From a virus: a stretch of 29,942 bases of DNA. The stretch lies in IMG/VR virus record IMGVR_UViG_3300042544_001320, positions 1 through 29,942 of that record; one strand, written 5' to 3'. This document shows, piece by piece, positions 26,775 to 29,942 of the stretch. Position 1 is the first letter of the stretch. Every line of letters begins with the position of its first letter. The notes under the pieces were generated by a model that was not told the origin of the DNA, did no database searches, and saw only the letters and a list, made by a program, of their open reading frames with translations. Made by a program: the position numbers and the translations under genes.

Positions 26775-29174
26775 ATGGCTACAATAGTAACAAGGGCTGG
26801 CAAAGGCTCGCCGCTTACGAATAATGAAGTTGATGCTAATTTTACCGGCTTAAATTCAGAGCTTTCTACTATGTCCCGCGCCATCTCCGTGCAGATGACG
26901 GCATCAGCAACGGTGGGCGGGATACAGCAGCTTGATAACGACAATCTGGACATGGGGACGAATGATTTTACTCTTGAGTTCGATGAAGTCATCCCGACTA
27001 CGCGCCCGTCTGCCGACATAGTGCTGGATCGCAAGCACGATGGCACGAATGGTTACATTCTGACGCTGAGAACCACCGGCATTGTTCGATTGCAGATTAA
27101 CGCAACCACGTATGATTCAACCGCGCCCTTGGCTTCGGCTACAAACGTCAATCCAAAACTTTATATTCAAGTTATCCGCGAGACTGCGACTGTTGCGGGA
27201 TCGGTGACGCATTACAGTAACGGCGTTATTGTCGGCACTGCTGTTGCTATCTCTGCCGGCGCTCCGGTATCTGTTAACAACGCCTCTGCCCGCATCATCA
27301 GCGGCACAGCGACAACCCGCACAGCAGGCTCCCTGCAAGCCTCGCGCCTATTCAACCGCGCTTTGACTGCTGCGGAGGTGCTGGATTATACGTACAACCT
27401 GCCTGCGCTTGAAAATAGAGGCGCAAACAACAGCAGCATTCTGAAAATACCGGCTGATTTTCCCTATACAGTTCCGTTTAATATCATCAAAACTGGCAGA
27501 GACACTGTTACCACCGACATAGATATGGCGGCGTACAAGATCACGCCATCCGTGACCTACTATCTATCCCCGACTGGTAATGATGCCAACAACGGTTTGA
27601 CAGTTGGATCGCCCAAACGGTCTATATCTGTGCTGGCTACTGCGCTTAATGCCAGCCCACCGAGCGGAGCAGATTTTGTACTGGCACCCGGCGCGTACAA
27701 CAATGCAATCGGGATAAATGGAGGGTCTTTTAATTTTAGGCTTAACATGATCTGCCCAACAGGCCGAGCGGTAATTGCTAAAACGCAATCCGCATCGTGG
27801 GGCAAAACGGGCGGCAGAACCAATATCTATCAAGCGACAGTGGCAAACCCTCCGTCAGTGGTCGACCTGACCAACACGGACGCTTACGGCATAGAAAAGC
27901 GCCTGACAATAGTCGCCAGTCTGGATTTGTGCGATACGACTCCAGACAGCATGATTTACACGGGCGGCGTATTGTACGTCAACACCTTTAACAGCCGGTC
28001 ACCTGACGCAAACATTTTGGTATTTGATAGCGTTGGCATTAACTGGAGCCAAGGCAACAACAGATCCCTGTACTTTGAAAACATAGACTTCTGGGGAGGC
28101 GAACAGCCTGCTAGAGTTGGAAACACAGGGGTCAATACAAATATGGCGTTTTTGGCTTGCTCATTTAGATACTGTGCGGGAGATGGCAACGGCTTCGAAA
28201 CCTCAAGTGCAAGCACTGCTGCAACGCTTCTAACCATCTTCAAAGATTGCGATGCGTCATACAATAACCGTGACGGGTTTGGATATCGCGGAGCGCATAG
28301 AGCGGTAGAAATAAGCTGTAAAGGGGTTTACAACGGCTGGAATAAATCATCAGGGTCTGACAACGGCAGTACTACTCATAATTCCGTAGTTAGTGTCAGA
28401 GTGAATGGAATATATCGTTACAATGATGATAGAAATGTCCACGACATAGATACAGCGCAAAGCCTTTTAGTTTGCTGCGCTGCTGGCAATCCACAAAACT
28501 CATCGACTGGTCAGTTTGATAACGCAAATTTCCTCTTCGGGAACACGTCAGGCAGCACAACAAAGGCTTGGCTGTACGCGTGTCAGTCACTTGGAGGGGC
28601 GGTTACAGATTTCGGTGTAATGACCGGATGTACTGGCAGCACGTACTTAGATAGCGGTTTTGATAGCGTGTACACAACAGGAACCGCCTTAGTAAATTAT
28701 AATTCGTTTTCGTCGTTTGGCTTTGGATTGGTCTCCGAACTCCTAGCAATCAACGCCCAATCCGACACCGGCCAGATATTCGACTCATCAGGCAACAAGA
28801 ATCACGCACTACTACCCGCATCCGGCGCAGCTGTTGTCGGTCGCCCTGTATCACAAACCCGGGAGGTACGCTGGACCAACAACTGGTCTAATACTAACGA
28901 GCTTCAGTACATTGGCGGTGTCAACCAAGCAATTCTGCCAGCTAATGCCTACATCGAATCAATCATTGCGACAGTGACGGGTTCGGGACAGCAAAATGTT
29001 AATGTCGGCAACGGCGCAGACGCTGATCGGTACGCTGTAATCGTGCCTGGATTTGATGTAAGCCTGTTAAGCCGGACAACGGACGGTGTCAACTTAAAGC
29101 TGACGGCTACACCAACATCTCTATCAACAATGACCGTTGCGTGGGTAATTCGCTACTCAATTTTGGAGGGTTAA
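26775..29174 (+). CDS. Tailspike with lectin-like domain and right-handed beta-helix
   Basis: A 799-residue protein. The first 35 residues (SPLTNNEVDANFTGLNSEL) are a virion-attachment segment found in many fibres. Residues about 40-200 look like a concanavalin/LamG lectin domain (NDFTLEFDEV, NGYILTLRTTGIVRLQI, RLFNRALTAAEV). From about 260 (YYLSPTGNDANNGLTVGSPK) to about 660 lies a pectate-lyase-like right-handed beta-helix, with ladder text such as FENIDFWGG, LACSFRYCAG and DCDASYNNRDGFGYRG. The C-terminal 100 residues are a beta-sandwich. Such spikes often cut surface polysaccharide; candidate catalytic acids cannot be picked by eye. It is a probable host-range determinant. Confidence 0.8.
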   Translation: MATIVTRAGKGSPLTNNEVDANFTGLNSELSTMSRAISVQMTASATVGGIQQLDNDNLDMGTNDFTLEFDEVIPTTRPSADIVLDRKHDGTNGYILTLRTTGIVRLQINATTYDSTAPLASATNVNPKLYIQVIRETATVAGSVTHYSNGVIVGTAVAISAGAPVSVNNASARIISGTATTRTAGSLQASRLFNRALTAAEVLDYTYNLPALENRGANNSSILKIPADFPYTVPFNIIKTGRDTVTTDIDMAAYKITPSVTYYLSPTGNDANNGLTVGSPKRSISVLATALNASPPSGADFVLAPGAYNNAIGINGGSFNFRLNMICPTGRAVIAKTQSASWGKTGGRTNIYQATVANPPSVVDLTNTDAYGIEKRLTIVASLDLCDTTPDSMIYTGGVLYVNTFNSRSPDANILVFDSVGINWSQGNNRSLYFENIDFWGGEQPARVGNTGVNTNMAFLACSFRYCAGDGNGFETSSASTAATLLTIFKDCDASYNNRDGFGYRGAHRAVEISCKGVYNGWNKSSGSDNGSTTHNSVVSVRVNGIYRYNDDRNVHDIDTAQSLLVCCAAGNPQNSSTGQFDNANFLFGNTSGSTTKAWLYACQSLGGAVTDFGVMTGCTGSTYLDSGFDSVYTTGTALVNYNSFSSFGFGLVSELLAINAQSDTGQIFDSSGNKNHALLPASGAAVVGRPVSQTREVRWTNNWSNTNELQYIGGVNQAILPANAYIESIIATVTGSGQQNVNVGNGADADRYAVIVPGFDVSLLSRTTDGVNLKLTATPTSLSTMTVAWVIRYSILEG

Positions 29175-29176
29175 TA

Positions 29177-29942
29177 ATGACTACTACTGCTGCATTACCC
29201 GTTACGTCTGACGCCCTTACGGCCAGCAACACACTAGAAGTAATTAACAAAACGCTGGATGCGAGGCAAAACACATTTCTCAATTTGCCTGGATCGGGCG
29301 CAGACTCCCCCAGAGGGTCGGTGGTTTTATCAGCCACCAGTCCCGGTATTGTATCGGTAACAACAGAGACGTTCGGGCAGTTTGTCAAGATGGCCGATGC
29401 GCTGACTTTGCAAACAGGCATTCAGATTGTTGCGGCCTACAATGACGGGGCGTTTCCGCTGCGCTTGTTAGACTACGATGACGGCCTGCTAGGGTTTGTA
29501 CATCCCGGTGATTACGCACTGTGCAGTCTCGTTGACAACACAAACGCTGCTGGCGCGTGGAGATGCCTCGGGGCAACCCGTGTCGGTTATTCTGCCGCGC
29601 TGCAAACCACGGCGCTTTCTTCGCTTGCCACCAACCAAACAACTTGTGAGATCGATCTCGATGGCGACATCGGTATTGTCTATGGCGTAAACTCTAGCGT
29701 GCATCCAGTAGCAGTCGCATACCGCAAAAGCACAGGGGAATTTGGCGAACCGCTGGTATTGCGAACAGCGAACTGCCAGTTTAGGTCTGCCATAAGGCAC
29801 ACAAACTCTCAATTCTTAGCAGTCACGCTTAACTCCGCAGGCACAATGGTGGCGTGTACTTTCTCAGTCAATGCCACAACTCTTGAGTTAACGCCCGGCA
29901 CTGCTGCGAGCGTTAATCTAGCTGACACGTATGTCAGCAGCG
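29177..29942 (+). CDS. Tail-fibre-like protein, 3' end outside window
   Basis: The frame opens two bases after the tailspike stop, behind GGAGG, and stays open for 255 codons to the window edge. Text such as AYNDGAFPLRLLDYDDG, LLGFVHPGDYALCSLVDN and AAGAWRCLG matches a small beta domain (plain pattern: ...G.L..V.PG....C.LVDN...G.W) used in several phage fibres. No catalytic motif is seen. It is probably a second fibre or receptor-binding part. Confidence 0.7.
   Translation, partial: MTTTAALPVTSDALTASNTLEVINKTLDARQNTFLNLPGSGADSPRGSVVLSATSPGIVSVTTETFGQFVKMADALTLQTGIQIVAAYNDGAFPLRLLDYDDGLLGFVHPGDYALCSLVDNTNAAGAWRCLGATRVGYSAALQTTALSSLATNQTTCEIDLDGDIGIVYGVNSSVHPVAVAYRKSTGEFGEPLVLRTANCQFRSAIRHTNSQFLAVTLNSAGTMVACTFSVNATTLELTPGTAASVNLADTYVSS

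Noticed and set aside
1-29942. tRNA genes, insertion sequences or attachment sites
   Set aside because: I looked for cloverleaf-like TTCGA arms, transposase motifs and integrase-linked repeats by eye and found none convincing; a tRNA scan would settle it.

Overview
The window is part of a tailed double-stranded DNA bacteriophage genome (or an integrated copy of one). It has the gene set of a lambda-like phage with a long, flexible, non-contractile tail. NinB, NinG, an ERF annealing protein and an Ea22-like mosaic protein all point to a host among the Gammaproteobacteria. I cannot name the host genus from sequence alone. No integrase, CI repressor, Q antiterminator or lysis gene is visible, so temperate lifestyle is not shown here; those genes may lie outside the window.

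Layout. (1) 1-1186, minus strand: early recombination pair, a PD-(D/E)XK exonuclease (cut by the window edge) and an ERF-type single-strand annealing protein. (2) 1187-1284: a short divergent control region where two sigma70-like promoters lie face to face over the same DNA. (3) 1285-5983, plus strand: a Cro-like regulator, a DUF1376 replication protein, a DnaB-type helicase, small accessory genes, NinB, a zinc-ribbon protein and NinG. (4) 5984-6160: an 18-bp palindrome and convergent terminators. (5) 6161-8433, minus strand: a compact cassette of five genes, every junction an ATGA overlap. It encodes a ribbon-helix-helix (RHH) protein, a GIY-YIG nuclease fused to a second RHH domain, a zinc-ribbon protein, a 28-residue membrane peptide and a DNA methyltransferase. 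It has its own candidate promoter, overlapped by three 7-bp direct repeats, and its own terminator. (6) 8640-8738: a terminator, then a good promoter and two stem-loops. (7) 8739-29942, plus strand: the late operon: terminase small and large, MuF-like protein, portal, scaffold, P22-type major capsid, connector proteins, tail terminator, tail tube, frameshifted tail chaperones, tape measure, tail-tip proteins, a J-like tip protein, small fibre proteins, a repeat protein, a beta-helix tailspike and a further fibre-like gene cut by the window edge.

How it works together. The exonuclease and ERF protein recombine phage DNA. The DUF1376 protein probably recruits the helicase at an origin. NinB and NinG act in recombination. 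The late operon packages DNA into a P22-fold head built around a scaffold and attaches a tail made with lambda-style chaperone frameshifting. The tape measure of 640 residues suggests a tail near 95 nm (inference from about 0.15 nm per residue).

The part least explained by standard phage biology is the minus-strand cassette between NinG and the terminase. Two neighbouring genes carry RHH domains that align without gaps, one of them attached to a nuclease with all expected GIY-YIG residues, and a modification enzyme lies downstream in the same unit. This looks like a self-regulated nuclease-plus-methylase cargo module, perhaps for competition with other phages or protection of phage DNA; that function is an inference.
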